From contig JAUCMP010000026.1 of the NCBI GenBank assembly GCA_030770545.1, forward strand, positions 1,096,501-1,160,500: 64,000 bases of DNA, written 5' to 3'. Position numbers and translations under genes: made by a program. The DNA is from Macropodus opercularis. Lineage: Eukaryota; Chordata; Actinopteri; Anabantiformes; Osphronemidae. Shown piece by piece: positions 1 through 14,900 of the stretch. Positions within the stretch are counted from its first letter, which is position 1. Each line of letters opens with the position of its first letter. The notes below the pieces were generated by a model. The model worked only from the letters and a program-made list of their open reading frames with translations. It searched no databases and was not told the DNA's origin.

Positions 1-121
1 GCTGGGAACAGTCATGAGCACATGGGGAGATTTTGTTGTGACTTCCTGATTCTTTCTTGGACATTAAATGGCTTTTATGTGGACATCATAAGAGAAACAA
101 CAACTCCTTGTCATTACCCAC

Positions 122-1378
122 CTTCTGAGTGATCTTGGCTTCAATCACTGTGGGGTTTCTTTGTTCCAGTCTCTTCTGAACTGACCTCAGGCCAGCCAGG
201 ATCTCAAACAGCTTCACCCCCAGCTTGTGAACAGCACCACTGCTTTCAACTGCCTCTCCAACCTGACAGACCAACAGAGACAAACTCTTACATGACTACA
301 ACATGGAACAGCTTTCGTGAGGATACTATGGAGCATGTATCTCTAGCAATATAATGTAAGAATGGAAAAGAAAGTACGGCGAGGTCCTCCTCGAAACTGA
401 AATCAATCAACAGCGGTCAACTGTAGAAAGCTGTGGCATCTTGTCTTTCTGTCTATTTCTACAGGACATTATTTCCAGAGCATTTTACAGTTTTAAGTTT
501 TGTCTACCTTTACTTCCACCTGCTTCATTGACTGTGTGACTTCCTGCAGCTGGCCTTCGACCTCCACTGGGACCGGCGTGTCCATGTCAGAGTACTTCAT
601 CTTCAGGCTGTCCATGATGCGCTGCAGCGAAGCTTTGTGGGTGTGTAGCTGGAGGTGGATCTCCTGAAACCAAAGAGAGAGACAAGTCTTCAATTTTTGT
701 ATAATAATTTTTACCACTATTACCCACCACTGGAAAAACAACATTAGATAAGCAAAATCTTATTTATTAATCTAATTTCTGGTGAGTGAAGTGAACTGAA
801 CAGCAGCCCAACAAGACAAACAAAACAAATCTTTAGAAGTGTGAGCGATAACCGGGAAGAAACTACCTTAGCACGACAGTGTCCGATGCCCTGCTGAAGA
901 CAGAGGCGTCTGATGTTATCGCTGGGAGCAAACTGAGTGAGGGGTGAGTGTGTGAAAGATACAATGGAAGCGAGGAAGAGCGGGTACGTGCAGGGTGGCT
1001 GTATCACGTGTAGACAGAAGGAAAGTGTATACGTAGCGTCCATCATCGAATAGAGAGCATGTTGAGGCGATTTCACTCAGGGAAGTTGATGACTTTTATC
1101 TGGTCTTCACCTCTTTAATGAACTATACTGGGGTTAAAACCAGCAAAAGATCACAGAGGAGGTCGACCACTGGATATGTGGTAAACCAATGAGAGTCCTC
1201 ACAAGTACAGAGGTAAACGTGTGTGTCCATGAAAGTGACTTGACAAAGGCCAACTGTGAGATCCACTTACAACTGTGAACAAAAGGCGTCTGGTACAAGA
1301 GGCGGGCTGGTGAGTGATGGGGAGGTGGGGAGTGGTGGAGGGGCTGTTCAGGTCTTTTATCAGCACAGACCCTCTCCA

Positions 1379-1420
<42 letters not shown>

Positions 1421-2949
1421 GGAGGAGAGAAAGTGCAAGTGGATGGGGCAAAGTTGGCTCCTGCTCAGGTACTGGAACAAAGGGCGACTCTCTGGTTGGT
1501 GGGTTCATAGAAGTAAACACCAAACAGCGTCTGGGCCTGAGGCCAAGCAAACGCTTCAGACATTTCATATTTCCCAGACTTCTGATGATACTAATGCTTA
1601 TTATGCTAAAACTTCACATTTCATTTCAACATTTGCTGCAAATAACAGTGACTCATAAAACATGAAACTGGGCGTGATGTGCTGGACATGTCTCACTGGT
1701 AGCTGCTGTGCACTGCTGCTCTGCTCCATCTCCGACAGTCGACCATCTGTGGCTTCCAGCCAAACCCGACAGCCGTGGAGTTCCTCCCAGAGCTTCTCTC
1801 TTTCCTCCAGCTCCAGTCTGGCTGCCTCCAAACCTTCTCTGCTTTTCTTTTTAACACTGATGGATACAAAAATACATCCCTTATACAGACTAAGTTGATA
1901 TTTTGCATTTACTTATCCACCATTAGACTTGAAGCACAGAGTTAAAGCAGTGTTTGAGTATGAAATTATTTGAAAGCTACACCAGGTCTAAACAAACATT
2001 TTATTACCGTTAGAAATAGAACACAATTACAATTAAAGTTATGCAATTCACATTAAAAACAATCTCACCTGGCGTATCGGGCCTGCATCACCTGAAGCTC
2101 CTGGCAGAGAGGAGTGGGCGGGGCAGACTCCAGGTGGGCGGGGACCCCCAGTAATCTCGCAACACGCAGTTCCAGGGCGGACAGTGATCGATGCTCGCAG
2201 TCCAGTCTGTCCTGGTACTGTTCCCAGGACTGCAACAGGTCATGAAGCGCCTCAGTGGAAACCTTCAAGTGAGAGTCATCAGGAAGCTCCGCCTCCACCT
2301 GCTCCAGTACAGCAGAGGCCTTCTCCACCTGAAAGGAAGAAAACAAATGTAACATTTTAAATTTGGATGCAAACAAGCCTCCATCAAGATGGTTGTATCT
2401 ACGTTGACTTACACTGTTGGTGACATCACTCCATTCTGTGATCCTCTGCTTACTGCGACTTCTCAGCTTTTGTGTGCACATCCGCAGTCTCGACACACGT
2501 TTCCACACGGCAGTGACGGCAGCCTCCCTGACTCCTCGACAGCTCGGCTCGGGGCACCACTCTTTCAGCTCCTCCAGACGCTTCAGCAGGCTCTCCACCG
2601 CTTGAGATATAACCTGCACATGAAAGAATCATATCATTTATACTAAAGATTTTAATTACAGATCCTCAACCAGCACTTTGTAATGATACAAAATTAGGAA
2701 AAGGAAACAGATCACAGTTCTATTTTATGAACAGTTCTCCTTTTGTAGATAGGAAGGAGGAAAAGTAAGTAAGTAAGTAAAAGTAAGCCTGTTTGGTTTC
2801 GTACTTCGAGCTTTGCCTCCTGGTCAGTGAAGTCACCAAGACATGTGACCTTCTGGGAAATCAACTGTAGGAGGCTGTTCTCTGCACTCTTCACACCCTG
2901 GATGATTTCCTCTTGGCACCTGATGTAATTTATGTGATGTTCTGCACAT
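122..2949 (-). CDS. syne2: syne2 exons 63-68: further spectrin repeats up to the window edge
   Basis: Exons: 2805-2949, 2413-2613, 2069-2328, 1697-1856, 508-663 and 122-262. Exon 67 holds MDSLKMKYSDMDTPVPVEVE, which matches a human nesprin-2 segment near two thirds of the protein (KLRIKYSEM). Exon 68 (VGEAVESSGAVHKLGVKLFE and QKRLEQRNPTVIEAKITQK) is the last complete exon; the coding sequence continues left of base 1. Exon 64 has overlapping donors (GTGTAAGT); the GTAAGT at 2412-2407 fits phase 0. The 1,033-bp intron 664-1696 contains a (GT)n tract and no coding signal. Confidence 0.88.
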
Positions 2950-5900
2950 CTGAATGACAAATACAACCATGAAGAACAAACAAAAATGGAAGCACAAATA
3001 GTCACCTATTCTGATATTTATGCTACGTTGTTAGCAGGTAAATAAACTGTGTGTTACATTGATTGGTGAATATATTACTGTTGCTTGTTAAACTTTTAAT
3101 CTCTATAATAATATAATAGTGTATAACACGTACCTACTGTTAGGAATTATACAGCCCTTTAGAGCGTGAACCCCTACGAAAAGCAGCCTAGTACCTGCTG
3201 AGCCCCTCCAGACGGGCGTGGCCCTTTGCCTGGAGAGTCGACATCTTCACCAGCAGCTGGCTCAGAATATTCTCCTGGAGCTGCTCCACCTTCTGGGGGG
3301 ACAGGTACGAATGCAGAGCAACCTGGGTCTGGAGCTCCTCCACATGGGTCTGAAACTGCTGCTGCAGCGCTGCTAAAGCCTGCTGGGTCTCCTCCAGCTG
3401 TTCAGAACACGGCCCGGCAGAGCCCTGCAGTGGCAGCAGGGACACCTCGATGTCCCTCAGGAACTGAACTGCTTTTTTAACTGTACAGGTGTAGCCTCTT
3501 AAAGACTCCCTGGCCTGGAGGATGTTGACCTGGGTGAGAAATAAATACATATACATTGTATACAATAAGAAATTGTATATTATATATACACACAGACACA
3601 CACACATATATACACATACCATGTGTGTGTCACAGAGACTGAGAACTCCATTCTTCAAGCGTACTAGGTCTTGAGATTCGCTTTCCTCTTTGATTCCTTT
3701 CGTTTGTTCTAGAACATCCAGGGCTCTCATTCTGGACTCCACCGTTTTTTTCAAAGACATGATTCGTTGGTATTCTAGGTTGAGAGCTGAATCGTTTGGC
3801 TCCATCACTGTGGGTTTCTGAAGCTCCTTCTGGGTCCTCCAGAGGAAAACCCGAGTGGCTTTCCTCTCTGAATCAATGTCTAGTTCCTTCAGTAAGTCCC
3901 ACTCGATGATGCGGAGGTTGTTGTAGAGCGTCATCTCCCAGGTAACAAGGCTCTCCTCGTTTTGTTTAAGCCTCTGCCGCTCTGCCGTCAGCTGGGAAGG
4001 GTAAAGGTCAGTGGAGATCGTCTGAAGTTTGGCGCGAGCCTCCTCACACAAATGCTTTATCAGAGGAAACTGGATGAGCAGGGTTTGACACAGTTTGTAC
4101 TTCTCCTCCAGCTCTGTGTTGTCTTCTTTAGTCTGAAGGACCTGCTGCTGAAATTTCTCCTTGAGATCCTCTGCAGACTGCCTGATGTTCAGGTACCTAT
4201 CATGATCACAGGCTTTCCTTTCTAGTGCAGCCATTTTGCTGTGAATTTCAGATATGCTTGAGTTCAGTCCTCTGATCTTCTCCTGTGGAATCCATTGGTA
4301 CAGAAGTTCAACTTGAGACTTGTGCTCCAGAACCGTGTGTTTGAAAGAGTCAAGATCCCGCAAGGACTGTGTTGTGATGGGGAACCTGTGTCTGCTGACG
4401 TCCACTAACATCTGCCGAAGGCTTTTTTCTGTGGTGACAAGGCTTTTCCTGCTTGAGTCTATAATCTGAATGAGTTCGTCCAGCTCTGTTTTGTTGTGCT
4501 TCTCATAACTGCTAATGGCTTGAATGTCCTCCTGGATGTTGCTAAGCTTTTCAAAAAGCTGACAGTTCTCTGTGAAGCTGAGTTCAGAGGAAATGTCTTT
4601 ACTCTTGGTTATGAGGGCCTCACAGACCGCAGCATGCTTCTCAGCTTCTGCCAGGGTCCCTTGGATCTGACGAACTCTGCGATCAAGTTCAGTGGGGCTC
4701 CTGAGCTCAACATCTGCACTCCTGGAGGCCTCTCTGTGCAGATGTGCAATAATCCAGGAGTCAAGATCAGCAATCTGCTCTGAAAGCTTTTCCCTGGTCT
4801 GCAGGCCTGACTCGATCTCTCTCACGGCATTGGTCAGCTTCTCGGTAGTGGACTTTGAGAGTTTATTAAGGGCTTCGAGAGAGGAATGCACCATTGGCAC
4901 CTCCTCTGCCTGGTCAAGCTGTGGTAGCAGCTCTGTCACCTCCTCCACTAGAGCTTGTAGTTGACCCTGTTTGGTAATCATGTCAGACTGCAGCTTCTTC
5001 AGATCCCTGAGCTGCTGGTGAACCTCTTCAGGAAGTAGAGCCACCCTCTTCCTCCTGCCCTCAATGTCACTCTCTGTCTGCTTAGCCCAGGCACGGCCAT
5101 CTCTCATCACCGCAATCATTTTCTCCATGATGGGACTGCTGCTAATCTGGGTTTGGGATGTCACTAGACCCTCTGCATGGCTAATTTTTTCTTTGACCAT
5201 TTGAAGTCCTTGTTGTAGCTCTTTTGTTTCCCTCTCCCACCTTGAGCTGAGCAGGGGCTTGGAAAGTTGTTGCAAATGGAGGTATTTCTGCTGGGCAGCT
5301 TTAAGCTCAGCGTTTGCCTCCATCAGCTGCTGCGCTTTCTTGCAATTCCACTGAGAAACTGAAAGAGTCTTGGATTCAAGGTTTCTGACAACAGTTTCCA
5401 AGTTTTCTTGCAGAACCATTATCTCTGACAAAAGGTTCTTGGTTTCGCGAGCGTGGACATTTATGTGATGAAAGTTCTTCTCCACAGCTCTTTCCAGGCC
5501 CCTCCATTTCTCTTGAAGGTTCTGTAGCTCAGTGTGTGCAGTCGCTCGCTCAGAGCGGCTGAGAGAGGGACATAGTTTGGTATAGATCACGAGCAGCTCT
5601 CTGAGAACAGCTCTCCTCTCCTCTATGCTTCTCTGTAATGAACAGATTTGCTCTGCCTCCTCCACCCTGCTCTGCTCTGGAGACCTTAAAGACAAAAAAA
5701 GGTCTATGAATGATGCGCGTTAACCTGCAACCGTTATACGGCAACAGGCTACTTACGTTTTCAAGGCCTCTAATTCTTCCATCTGTCTGTCTATCGTGAT
5801 GTTGGCTTTTTGGGTCTGTGTGCAGTAATCAGTCAGCAGCTGTAGATGAGCCTCTTTGCTCTGAATGACAGCAGCTACATCCTGAGCAGCGTCTCTCCAC

Positions 5901-8900
5901 TGGTTTCCCATGTGCTCCACAGATTCTCTGTTGGAAGCATCAGCTCCGCTCAGCTGGGAGAGCAATGAGAGCTGGGCCTGGACAATCTCTGCACACTGCT
6001 GTACTCAGAAAATTAAACGCATCACAGCAATTATACAACCTTAATGAAAATATTTATGTCAAAGTCATTTATTTTAAAACTCAGAACATCATCTGACCTG
6101 AGCCTCCTCCACCTGCCGGACCAGGGCTGCTGGGTTGAGCTCCGCTGGGCGGCTCTTGCAAATCAGGACTTTAGATATGAGCCTTCTTAGGGCGCCATCC
6201 AGGTCACTGGCTGAAGTAATTAGAGCCTCTGGAGCATCCTCCTGATGTTTAACCTTAAGAACAGAGACACAAAACTCAGAGCATTTAGCCTTTGTGGTGA
6301 GACGTTTTGTTATCTGTAATCGTTCCCTAGTATTGGGTTTTAGGAGTATTGTACTATTTCAAACAGGAATCGCGTTACCTCAAAGAGCTGAGCAGTGTGT
6401 TCCTGTATTTCTGTGAACATAGTGGCGCCTTTCACTGCCTCCAGCAGTAGCTCTTCGGTCATCACATCTGCTTCTTCTTTGTTTAGGTCAGTGGGTAAAA
6501 GTGCCTCGTGTGTTACTTCACCCAGGTCAACAGCAGTAGATGATGTCTGCAGTGATTCTGGCGACATCTTTCCAGCATCGTATCCTCCCGGCTTTAGTCG
6601 ACACAAAACACCCGTGTTAATGCAGGAAATACAGTGAAAGCCGATGGCATTGATAGCTCTCACAGCAGTTAATAAATAATACGTCTTCAGATCGGCGGCC
6701 TTTGTGTCTTACCTGTGGCAAACTAAAGCCTTCAAGCGTCCCTGGTGTCGTAACGAGTGGAAGCTCTGGTAGCTCTATAGTAACTACCTCCCATTGTTGC
6801 TCCCGAAACCTTCTCTTCTCTTCGTCCTTGGGTTTGTCTTCTTTACTGAGGTTAGTCATTTGGGCTTTTGGGGCCACACTGACTCCAAACATGGCTTCAG
6901 TACATCTGTCTTTATTGTCTTCCCTGGTGATAACTGTATGCTTGTCAGGCTGAATGTCTGCGTTAGTCGTATCCTTGCTTTCTTTAGAGGTCTCAAACTT
7001 GATTTCTGACTCCATCTGTTGTTCCTTCTCTTTCGTTTCTTTTACACCAACAGAATTCGCTTCCTGACTCTTGGGTGGATTGTCCATATCCCATGTTAAC
7101 ACCTCAGCATGTTTTGCTTGGACACAGGGATCCTTCATTGATTTCTCTCTTTCCTGCATGGTTTTGAGTTCTAGCTCAGCATCAGTTTCGCTCGGTTGAA
7201 CCCGGTCTTGTTTAGAGAGGTGCATTTGCTTAAATTCTGTCCTTCCCTCACAGGGCTGCACTTCTGAAAGAACAGCAGACACAGCTTGAAAGGCATCATG
7301 AGGTGCAGGTTCCGGCCTTTGTTCAACTTTTGTCTTATTGGCAACTACAGTCTCTTTTTCTGGCAGTATTTTGCCCTCTATGCTCGTTTGAGTTACAGCT
7401 CTCCTCGGTTCCTTGGCAATAATGAAAGACACGTTTTCATCCTCCACTTGACCTGTTGCTATATCCAGTTGTAAAGCACAAACATCATCCTCCTTGAGGA
7501 TTTTCTCGATCCTGACAGACTTTTCAATAACAGCCGTGGACGGATCGTCAGCGTCTTGTGGTAACACTTCCCCATGCTGCTCCAGTTGAGTACATTCCTC
7601 AATCTTTACTTCTACTGTGATCTCGGCTGTGGCTTTACAAGGCTGAACATCTGCGGACGTCCGAGGATTCTTCATCAGAACTTTCTCACACTGGAGACTT
7701 GTTTGATGAATTTGTGGTGTCTCTGATGGGATCTTATGCTCCTTAATAACGCTCTGGGTGTCCGGTTGGTTTAGTGCTTCCAGTGTTGTTTCTAAAGAGT
7801 CTGACTTAATTGCTGCTCTGGTTGGTTTTGCAGTGTCTTGCTCATTAATTTCTGTTAATGTTTTCTCTGTCTGACTTGGCTGCACTGCTACAAAGGCCAC
7901 AGACATGGGCTGAACAAGTTTCTCTCCTATTTCAGTACTGCTTTGTTCAACTTCTGTCTCAATTGCAGCCTTTTCACTGCAAACTTCAGCTTTGGTTTCA
8001 TCCACGTCTTCTGGCGATTTTGCACCTTTTATACCGGTTTCAAGTATTTCTGTGATTGGTTCCTCTGTAGTCGTGACAGAGATGTGTTCATCCTCCTCTT
8101 GACCTGCTGGTTTATCCAGTTGTACAATTACATCTCCCTCACTGGGGCTTTGCTGCCTTCTGACGGAGTTTTCAGCAACCTTGGATGAACAATCAAGTTT
8201 TTGCGTTGACACCTGATGGTGCTCACGTTGACGTTGCCCTGGATGTTCTTCAGATTTCTCTTCTACTTTGGTTAGCTCCACTGCAGCCTTTCCTGGTTGT
8301 AACAGGTGTTTCTTTGCCAGATTTCCTTCAATTTCCTTCAATTTCAACTTCAGATTTCCTATCCCAAGAGATGTAACTTCATGCTCCTTAACAATGACCT
8401 CCGGTTGTGAAAAGCACCCGACATTGACTTGATCCATTGGATGAGACCTTTCGTCCAGATTCTGGGAATCATCAAGCAAGTCTTTTGTAGAATCCTTATC
8501 ATGCACCACTTTGGGCTTTTCCTCTGTTCCTTCCACTTTTGTCTTAGCCACAGCCGCCTTAGGGTGAGTGTCAGCAGTAGGCTTTTCTGTGTTTTCTGCC
8601 CGTCTTTCAATGCCACAGACTTCTCGCTCCACGTGAATTTTCTGCACCAAAACACATTTCTCATCAAGACTTTTTGGTAAATCATGCCTTACGACAACTG
8701 AATGTTGGACTTTGTCTTCTTTGACATCTGCACAACTTTCCAACAGCTTAGTTTCTTCACTTTTTAGTATGTCCTCCTCATATAAACTTATTTCTATGAA
8801 CTCTGTCTCAGATGGCTCTAGTAATTCAGACACAGCAAACATAGCTTGAGCGGAATTCTTCAGGCACAGACCTTTAAATTCAGCACTGCACTGCACCTCA

Positions 8901-11900
8901 ACTGCAGATTTCTCTGGTGTGACATCAGTAGTGGTCTCAATGTTATTTTGTGGTTGTCCTTGGTTCTGGCTAATTGTAACATCTATCCTTGGCCCAACTG
9001 TTGTAGCCGAGGCCTCTTTATCCACCTCTGAACCGCTCTGTACGTCCAGTTGTAAAATGCATACTTCAGGCCTCACATGGATTTTCTCTATCGTAGCAGA
9101 CTTTTCATCCAACTTGCTGGGCATGCCAAGTTCAGCACTGTGTTCTTTGGCCACTGAGGGGGTCTCGTGTGTGAGCTCCTGAGTCTCAGTTTGCCTTGGT
9201 TGGATAGTTTCTTGCTCAGAGAAGTTGATTTCTATAAACTCTGTCCCTGCCACACGCAGTGGCAATGATTCAGAAGCAGGGGGGCTGCCTCGTGCAGTGT
9301 CTTGAAGTTCAAGACACCTTTCTCTCAATGTTATGTTGGTTACCTTGCTTGCAGCCTTCACAGGCATGACATCGACAGCACTTACATCTTTATTTTCTGG
9401 TGCACTTTTGTTCAGGGTAGTTTGGACCATATCCATCCTTGGCCTCTCTGTTAATCCTGTAGTTACGTTATCACTCTCTGGTTGGTTTAGATCCATGTCT
9501 AGCTTTCTTTCTTCTGATGCAGATTTAATTACGTATGTACTACTGTTTCTAGCCATTAGTGAAATATTCATGTGTGAAACCCTGTGGGTGGAATCTCCTG
9601 GGATCTCTGAGGACTCTTTGGTGTCATATGTTGTCTCATTATCAATGTCTCGTTCCTTGTTTTCTTTGGATGTATCTTGAGTAGATTCCCAGAACTGCTG
9701 ACTAGTAGAGCCGCTTATTTCTTCAGAGGTAGGTTGAGTGGGGAAATCTTGCTTTATAGTCTGTGCAGCTGGAAAAATTGGCTCTACATCAGGTGTGTGG
9801 GTGGCTCCATCGGGCAGACTGAGGACCAGATATCTCTTCTGAACCTCTGGGGTGTTTTTCCATAACTCGTCAATATAATTGGTCAGATCTGGCTCAGAGG
9901 TGAGACACTGTTGGCTTTGAAGCACTGTACCAAAGTCTTTTTCTGTAGTCTGAATTTGTTCAGAGGTGTCTTTGAATCTTTCTTTAGGCCCCTTTAACTG
10001 TGGTTCCGTAGGTTTAGACCAGGAGACAGAAGTGGATGCATTGATGGACAGAGGAATATCAGATGAAATACTAGTATCTACTTTCTGTGCTTGAGTGTCA
10101 GGTGTCTGGATGAAAACCTCAGATGTATCGACTGTAGCCACAGTATGTACAGATGGTGCTTCGACCACCCCTGGGGTTGAAGACAATGGTAGACCATCAG
10201 ACTCTACCTTGGTTGTGGTCAACTCTGTGGTAGCAGGTTCTGGCAAAGGTTTAACAATCTCTGAAGGTGCTTTGGTGGGTGAAATTTTGACAGTACTGAC
10301 AGTTGGCTCTACAGTAAAACCTGATAATGAAGATGCTTCAGCTTTAGTTTGTTCCACAATAGCATCATCATCAGTTATCGACTGTTCTGTGGCCTGTGCT
10401 TCCTCAAGGTGAGAAGTCTCTGACCTCTCTGACATTGCTGTGGTTGGTGAGAGCTCCTCTTCTTCCACAACAGTCCTAACAGTTGAACCACTGATGGAGA
10501 CTGGCTCAAGAGAAGATGACACGTCCAAACTCTTTGACTTCATACTGAGCTTGGTTTCTCTCAAACCAACAGCTGCAGGTTCCTCTAAAGACTTCTGTCT
10601 GACAGGTTCTTGTGTGATTTCAGTCACATTCTTGGTGGTAAGTTCTGGAGAACGTTTCAGACCCTTTGACTTTCTTTTGGGTGGTGAAACCTTACCCAGT
10701 TCCACAGCAGTTGTTTCAGTTGGTCCTGTGATTGTATCAGGAGTTGCACATGGCTGCTGACTGTCAGGACCTTCCATCGACTTTCTCCTTGTTGGTATAA
10801 CTTTGCTTTTCTCAACAACAGCATCAGTTATTTGGCTGTCAGGTTTTTCTGTGGCCTGTGCTTCCTCAAGGTGAGAAGCCTCTAAACTCTCTGACATTGC
10901 TATGGTTGGTGAGAGCTCCTCTTCTTCCACAACAGTACTAACAGCTCCTCTGATGACGGCCTGTACGATTGAAGTAGCTTCTTTCCCAATTTTGTTTGAA
11001 TCCACATGAGCAGTTGAACCACTGATAGAGACTGGCTCAAGAGAAGATGACACGTCCAAACTCTTTGACTTCATACTGAGCTTGGTTTCTCTCAAACCAA
11101 CAGCTGCAGGTTCCTCTAAAGACTTCTGTCTGACAGGTTCTTGTGTGATTTCAGTCACATTCTTGGTGGTAAGGTCTGGAGAACGTTTCAGACCCTTTGA
11201 CTTTCTTTTGGGTGGTGAAACCTTACCCAGTTCCACAGCAGTTGTTTCAGTTGGTCCTGTGGTTGTATCAGGAGTTGCACATGGCTGCTGACTGTCAGGA
11301 CCTTCCATCGACTTCCTTGTGGCTGGTTCAGCTTTAGTTTGTTCCACAATAGCATCATCATCAGTTATCGACTGTTCTGTGGCCTGTGCTTCCTCAAGGT
11401 GAGAAGCCTCTAAACTCTCTGACATTGCTGTGGTTGGTGAGAGCTCCTCTTCTTCCACAACAGTACTAACAGCTCCTCTGATAACGGCCTGTACGATTGA
11501 AGTAGCTTCTTTCCCAATTTTGTTTGAATCCACATGAGCAGTTGAACCACTGATGGAGACTGGCTCAAGAGAAGATGACACGTCCAAACTCTTTGACTTC
11601 ATACTGAGCTTGGTATCTCTCAAACCAACAGCTGCAGGTTCCTCTAAAGACTTCTGTCTGACAGGTTCTTGTGTGATTTCAGTCACATTCTTGGTGGTAA
11701 GGTCTGGAGAACGTTTCAGACCCTTTGACTTTCTTTTGGGGGGTGAAACCTTACCCAGTTCCACAACAGTTGTTTCAGTTGGTCCTGTGGTTGTATCAGG
11801 AGTTGCACATGGCTGCTGACTGTCAGGACCTTCCATCGACTTCCTTGTGGCTGGTTCAGCTTTAGTTTGTTCCACAATAGCATCATCATCAGTTATCGGC

Positions 11901-14900
11901 TGTTCTGTGGCCTGTGCTTCCTCAAGGTGAGAAGTCTCTGACCTCTCTGACATTGCTGTGGTTGGTGAGAGCTCCTCTTCTTCCACAACAGTCCTAACAG
12001 TTGAACCACTGATGGAGACTGGCTCAAGAGAAGATGACACGTCCAAACTCTTTGACTTCATACTGAGCTTGGTTTCTCTCAAACCAACAGCTGCAGGTTC
12101 CTCTAAAGACTTTTGTCTGACAGGTTCTTGTGTGATTTCAGTCACATTCTTGGTGGTAAGTTCTGGAGAACGTTTCAGACCCTTTGACTTTCTTTTGGGT
12201 GGTGAAACCTTACCCAGTTCCACAGCAGTTGTTTCAGTTGGTCCTGTGATTGTATCAGGAGTTGCACATGGCTGCTGACTGTCAGGACCTTCCATCGACT
12301 TTCTCCTTGTTGGTATAACTTTGCTTTTCTCAACAACAGCATCAGTTATTTGGCTGTCAGGTTTTTCTGTGGCCTGTGCTTCCTCAAGGTGAGAAGCCTC
12401 TAAACTCTCTGACATTGCTATGGTTGGTGAGAGCTCCTCTTCTTCCACAACAGTACTAACAGCTCCTCTGATGACGGCCTGTACGATTGAAGTAGCTTCT
12501 TTCCCAATTTTGTTTGAATCCACATGAGCAGTTGAACCACTGATAGAGACTGGCTCAAGAGAAGATGACACGTCCAAACTCTTTGACTTCATACTGAGCT
12601 TGGTTTCTCTCAAACCAACAGCTGCAGGTTCCTCTAAAGACTTCTGTCTGACAGGTTCTTGTGTGATTTCAGTCACATTCTTGGTGGTAAGGTCTGGAGA
12701 ACGTTTCAGACCCTTTGACTTTCTTTTGGGTGGTGAAACCTTACCCAGTTCCACAGCAGTTGTTTCAGTTGGTCCTGTGGTTGTATCAGGAGTTGCACAT
12801 GGCTGCTGACTGTCAGGACCTTCCATCGACTTCCTTGTGGCTGGTTCAGCTTTAGTTTGTTCCACAATAGCATCATCATCAGTTATCGACTGTTCTGTGG
12901 CCTGTGCTTCCTCAAGGTGAGAAGCCTCTGACCTCTCTGACATTGCTGTGGTTGGTGAGAGCTCCTCTTCTTCCACAACAGTACTAACAGCTCCTCTGAT
13001 AACGGCCTGTACGATTGAAGTAGCTTCTTTCCCAATTTTGTTTGAATCCACATGAGCAGTTGAACCACTGATGGAGACTGGCTCAAGAGAAGATGACACG
13101 TCCAAACTCTTTGACTTCATACTGAGCTTGGTATCTCTCAAACCAACAGCTGCAGGTTCCTCTAAAGACTTCTGTCTGACAGGTTCTTGTGTGATTTCAG
13201 TCACATTCTTGGTGGTAAGGTCTGGAGAACGTTTCAGACCCTTTGACTTTCTTTTGGGGGGTGAAACCTTACCCAGTTCCACAACAGTTGTTTCAGTTGG
13301 TCCTGTGGTTGTATCAGGAGTTGCACATGGCTGCTGACTGTCAGGACCTTCCATCGACTTCCTTGTGGCTGGTTCAGCTTTAGTTTGTTCCACAATAGCA
13401 TCATCATCAGTTATCGGCTGTTCTGTGGCCTGTGCTTCCTCAAGGTGAGAAGTCTCTGACCTCTCTGACATTGCTGTGGTTGGTGAGAGCTCCTCTTCTT
13501 CCACAACAGTCCTAACAGTTGAACCACTGATGGAGACTGGCTCAAGAGAAGATGACACGTCCAAACTCTTTGACTTCATACTGAGCTTGGTTTCTCTCAA
13601 ACCAACAGCTGCAGGTTCCTCTAAAGACTTTTGTCTGACAGGTTCTTGTGTGATTTCAGTCACATTCTTGGTGGTAAGTTCTGGAGAACGTTTCAGACCC
13701 TTTGACTTTCTTTTGGGTGGTGAAACCTTACCCAGTTCCACAGCAGTTGTTTCAGTTGGTCCTGTGATTGTATCAGGAGTTGCACATGGCTGCTGACTGT
13801 CAGGACCTTCCATCGACTTTCTCCTTGTTGGTATAACTTTGCTTTTCTCAACAACAGCATCAGTTATTTGGCTGTCAGGTTTTTCTGTGGCCTGTGCTTC
13901 CTCAAGGTGAGAAGCCTCTAAACTCTCTGACATTGCTATGGTTGGTGAGAGCTCCTCTTCTTCCACAACAGTACTAACAGCTCCTCTGATGACGGCCTGT
14001 ACGATTGAAGTAGCTTCTTTCCCAATTTTGTTTGAATCCACATGAGCAGTTGAACCACTGATAGAGACTGGCTCAAGAGAAGATGACACGTCCAAACTCT
14101 TTGACTTCATACTGAGCTTGGTTTCTCTCAAACCAACAGCTGCAGGTTCCTCTAAAGACTTCTGTCTGACAGGTTCTTGTTTAATTTCAGTCACATTCTT
14201 GGTGGTAAGGTCTGGAGAACGTTTCAGACCCTTTGACTTTCTTTTGGGTGGTGAAACCTTACCCAGTTCCACAGCAGTTGTTTCAGTTGGTCCTGTGGTT
14301 GTATCAGGAGTTGCACATGGCTGCTGACTGTCAGGACCTTCCATCGACTTCCTTGTGGCTGGTTCAGCTTTAGTTTGTTCCACAATAGCATCATCATCAG
14401 TTATCGACTGTTCTGTGGCCTGTGCTTCCTCAAGGTGAGAAGCCTCTGACCTCTCTGACATTGCTGTGGTTGGTGAGAGCTCCTCTTCTTCCACAACAGT
14501 ACTAACAGCTCCTCTGATAACGGCCTGTACGATTGAAGTAGCTTCTTTCCCAATTTTGTTTGAATCCACATGAGCAGTTGAACCACTGATAGAGACTGGC
14601 TCAAGAGAAGATGACACGTCCAAACTCTTTGACTTCATACTGAGCTTGGTATCTCTCAAACCAACAGCTGCAGGTTCCTCTAAAGACTTCTGTCTGACAG
14701 GTTCTTGTGTGATTTCAGTCACATTCTTGGTGGTAAGGTTTGGAGAACGTTTCAGACCCTTTGACTTTCTTTTGGGGGGTGAAACCTTACCCAGTTCCAC
14801 AACAGTTGTTTCAGTTGGTCCTGTGGTTGTATCAGGAGTTGCACATGGCTGCTGACTGTCAGGACCTTCCATCGACTTCCTTGTGGCTGGTTCAGCTTTA

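Noticed and set aside
1134..1568. Open frames with poly His-Thr or Cys-Val
   Set aside because: Readings of the (GT)n microsatellite in a syne2 intron.
3188..5695. Reading exons 61-62 as one uninterrupted 835-codon exon
   Set aside because: Consensus donor and acceptor flank a CA/TA-repeat stretch of 90 bp whose translation is unlike a spectrin helix; an intron is the better reading.
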